This document shows positions 62,288 to 64,000 of a DNA stretch of 64,000 nucleotides, piece by piece. The translations under genes were made by a program, and so were the position numbers. Position 1 is the first letter of the stretch. Every line of letters starts with the position of its first letter. The DNA comes from Aliiglaciecola lipolytica (lineage in GTDB: Bacteria; Pseudomonadota; Gammaproteobacteria; Enterobacterales; Alteromonadaceae): contig NZ_JAHKPT010000022.1 of NCBI RefSeq assembly GCF_018860635.1, positions 1-64,000 on the forward strand. Reading direction: 5' to 3'. A model generated the notes under the pieces. The model did not search any database. It was not told the DNA's origin and was given only the letters and a program-made list of their open reading frames with translations.

Positions 62288-62461
62288 CTAGGCGTAATAC
62301 ATTATCAGTTGAATCACTACCATTACCACTAATAAGGGTAATATCCAGCGACTCATTTTAGACATTTGTTCACTAGACAATCTAAAGTTGGAACGTTCAA
62401 GTAACGGAATGACAACCAAAAGACTAATAAACAAAACACCCAATATAATTAAAACTGTCAA
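62288..62461 (-). CDS. 57-residue two-helix membrane protein
   Basis: A TTG at 62461 is preceded by AGGAG at 6 bases, a strong ribosome-binding site. The product starts MTVLIILGVLFISLLVVIPL, forming a first helix (residues 3-20), then has a polar loop with ERSNFRLSSEQMSKMSR and a second hydrophobic helix (about 39-56). It is a small hairpin membrane protein; the loop probably faces one side with about 18 residues. The gene is too short for a 60-codon threshold. I do not recognise the family. Confidence 0.65.
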   Translation of the reverse strand: MTVLIILGVLFISLLVVIPLLERSNFRLSSEQMSKMSRWILPLLVVMVVIQLIMYYA

Positions 62462-62734
62462 TTTTCACTCCTGTTTGTGCCAACTTAAATTGCAATGCAT
62501 AAGCAATTTTCAAGCGACTGTTGTTGACTTTAGCTCAAGGCGTCAATTCATACATACAAATATGGGGGGAGCGCTGCTAAATTCAAGCTAAATGAAACCG
62601 CAGGCTACAGCTTCTTCAGTCAACCGTCATTGGCAATCTACATTAACAACTTTTGGATTAGCTAATTTACTTTTTTTTCTTTGGGGCATACGACATACTT
62701 GCGCCAACTTAATTTTAGGTACAACAACGATGTC

Positions 62735-63673
62735 ATGGTAAAACGAAGTATTTTGACACTGGTTAGCGTCTCGATAGTCATTGCAGCAATATTAATTGGC
62801 TCATCTATTCATACTCTTTACAGTAAAAAACACATTAATATTGACCCAAAGTTGCATGAAATTTCAGGGATAGAAATTGATAAAAGAAATCGTTTGTGGG
62901 CGATCAATGATAGTGGCGACGATCCTAAGCTCTATCAAATAAACACAGACGGTTCTATTGCCAAAGAAATATTAGTGACTAACGCTAAAAATATAGATTG
63001 GGAAGACATGACTCAAAATAGTTTTGGGCATTTTTTTCTTGGTGATTTTGGTAATAACGACAATTCACGCAGATGGCTAACTATCTATAAAATAGAAAAT
63101 CCCATTGATATTAAAGGCAATACCACTGAAGCGGAAATTATTAAGTTTACCTATCCTGAGTTAGATGAAAATCCTGTCACGCCAGATAAGAGGAACTACG
63201 ATTTAGAAGCTTTTGTTGAATTTGATAGGCATCTGTATTTGTTCACTAAGAATAGAACCGAACCTTTTGATGGTATTACAAATGTTTACAAGGTCGGTGA
63301 TCATGCAGCTAACTTTGATGCTGAATTAATTGGTTCATTTAAAACCTGTACCACAATGGGCAAGTTATGTTGGATTACATCTGCCGCGTTAAGCCCTAAC
63401 CGCAAACAGTTAGCCCTATTAGATTCAACTAGCATTTGGCTATTTGAAAACTTCGAGGGTGATAAGTTTTTTGACGGTGATGTGTCGCGCATCGACTTAG
63501 GTATTGTGACCCAAAAAGAAGCTATCACATTCTTGGATGACAATAGCATAGTGTTCACAGATGAATCATTTCGTGGTATCGGCGGAAATGCTTACGTTAT
63601 TAAATTGGATGAAGTCTCAAAAATATCAATTCGTCACCGCATTAAAAAAGTCGCTAGTGACGTAAACGATTAA
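62735..63673 (+). CDS. Membrane-anchored or exported beta-propeller-like protein
   Basis: The protein is 312 residues from the ATG at 62735, which opens with a hydrophobic anchor or signal (residues 4-24); the upstream TTG at 62681 adds no conserved sequence. The pattern LHEISGIEIDKRNRLWAIND, then SGDDPKLYQI, NIDWEDMTQ, FFLGDFGNND, and RWLTIYKIENP belongs to a family of extracytoplasmic propeller-fold proteins with no assigned activity, seen also in Bacteroidetes exoproteins. It is convergent with a chemotaxis receptor gene. Confidence 0.7.
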   Translation: MVKRSILTLVSVSIVIAAILIGSSIHTLYSKKHINIDPKLHEISGIEIDKRNRLWAINDSGDDPKLYQINTDGSIAKEILVTNAKNIDWEDMTQNSFGHFFLGDFGNNDNSRRWLTIYKIENPIDIKGNTTEAEIIKFTYPELDENPVTPDKRNYDLEAFVEFDRHLYLFTKNRTEPFDGITNVYKVGDHAANFDAELIGSFKTCTTMGKLCWITSAALSPNRKQLALLDSTSIWLFENFEGDKFFDGDVSRIDLGIVTQKEAITFLDDNSIVFTDESFRGIGGNAYVIKLDEVSKISIRHRIKKVASDVND

Positions 63674-63692
63674 ATTGCTTAGCAATATAAAA

Positions 63693-63730
63693 CCTAGCCA
63701 AGCCAAACTATCAAAGTTGGTTTAGCTAGG
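63693..63730. terminator. Hairpin between convergent genes
   Basis: CCTAGC (63693-63698) pairs with GCTAGG (63725-63730), with partial pairing inside. It lies between the propeller-like gene and the chemotaxis gene. Confidence 0.45.
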
Positions 63731-63751
63731 CTCGCAATTACTATTTGGTCA

Positions 63752-64000
63752 CTAACTTGTTTTAAAGAAACCGACTTCTTTATTTAGTTTTTCCGCGAGT
63801 TTATCTAAAGCAATGGTTGCTGCGTTATTCTGCTCTAACGAATAAACGGTTTTTTTGTTGATTTCATCAATTTGAGCGACAACCTCATTTATTGTGCCAA
63901 TTATGACAACTTGGTCAGAAGCCGTATCTGCCACTATGGTCGCATTATTAAATGAATTGTTCGCATTTTCTTCAATTTCTTGCAGTAAATCCATGGCATT
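63752..64000 (-). CDS. Methyl-accepting chemotaxis protein, C-terminal part (cut by window end)
   Basis: The frame is open through the window edge; 83 residues are visible. They read as the C-terminal end of an MCP signalling domain: NSFNNATIVADTASDQVVII, then GTINEVVAQIDEINKKT, SLEQNNAATIALDKLAEKLN and the ending EVGFFKT. A full MCP would extend beyond the window. It may be a membrane receptor; the sensor domain is not visible. Confidence 0.8.
   Translation of the reverse strand, partial: NAMDLLQEIEENANNSFNNATIVADTASDQVVIIGTINEVVAQIDEINKKTVYSLEQNNAATIALDKLAEKLNKEVGFFKTS

Noticed and set aside
62388-62591. 67-codon plus-strand frame opposite the 57-residue membrane protein
   Set aside because: The opposite strand has a strong ribosome-binding site and a coherent two-helix protein; this frame has neither.

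Overview
This AT-rich window (roughly 40% GC by eye) comes from a Gammaproteobacterium, most likely a marine Alteromonadales of the Alteromonadaceae (Paraglaciecola/Glaciecola/Aliiglaciecola-like). I infer this from the glmU / DeoR-regulator / glmS order, two TonB-dependent receptors, DUF3718, YdcH and DUF1840 proteins, an extra RNase R beside a cold-shock gene, and the general protein character. It is chromosomal. I see no rRNA, tRNA or CRISPR, and no intact transposase.

1-21.5 kb is mostly core genome: small membrane proteins, an ECF sigma-factor operon (3999 to 2248), a MarR-GNAT fusion regulator, a YcdX-type PHP phosphatase, a yeast-like cytosine deaminase, a membrane protein/XRE pair, speA behind a terminator-like leader hairpin, a serine hydrolase, an alkylation-repair pair (Ada-AlkA fusion plus ogt), a DMT exporter, a diguanylate cyclase, glmU, an HDOD protein, a DeoR regulator and glmS.

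21.5-29 kb, directly downstream of glmS, is a defence-type island, all on the minus strand. From promoter to end it holds an AbiEi-like antitoxin (DUF6088), an AbiEii nucleotidyltransferase toxin, a three-gene overlapping ABC-3C cassette (Mrr-like nuclease effector, middle component, SMC/Rad50-like ATPase with a CPTCG zinc-hook motif), and then a separate AAA/DUF4143 ATPase. Upstream of the antitoxin lie a 15-bp palindrome and four direct repeats on an exact 24-bp period. Behind them is a 3' scrap of a tyrosine-recombinase gene. A 17-bp inverted repeat (16/17) brackets the island. This is the most interesting part of the window.

29-38 kb: RNase R and a Csp, then a locally duplicated zone. A truncated and frameshifted copy of a lipoprotein alpha/beta-hydrolase gene (32.1 kb) and its intact version (34.5 kb) are each followed by an unrelated exported-protein gene or hydrolase gene and then, on the minus strand, by one of two paralogous 63-66-residue membrane proteins. 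One of the genes between them encodes a 531-residue exported protein of unknown family with an internal duplication.

38-44.2 kb: a cytochrome c'-like lipoprotein, an overlapping YHYH / MORN-repeat / SCO operon, a LysE exporter, an exported MsrA and a DUF885-type metallopeptidase lipoprotein. 44.4-53.3 kb: a LysR regulator and a five-gene catabolic cluster (alpha/beta hydrolase, TonB receptor, iron alcohol dehydrogenase, MFS transporter, succinate-semialdehyde dehydrogenase). Together these fit uptake and cleavage of a C4 hydroxy-acid ester or lactone through succinic semialdehyde to succinate. 53.7-64 kb: a GST/VOC pair with a divergent LysR, DUF1840, a short repeat array, a large serine hydrolase, a Sel1-repeat protein, a siderophore receptor, an unreported-size (57 aa) two-helix membrane protein, a beta-propeller-like protein and the 3' end of a chemotaxis receptor.
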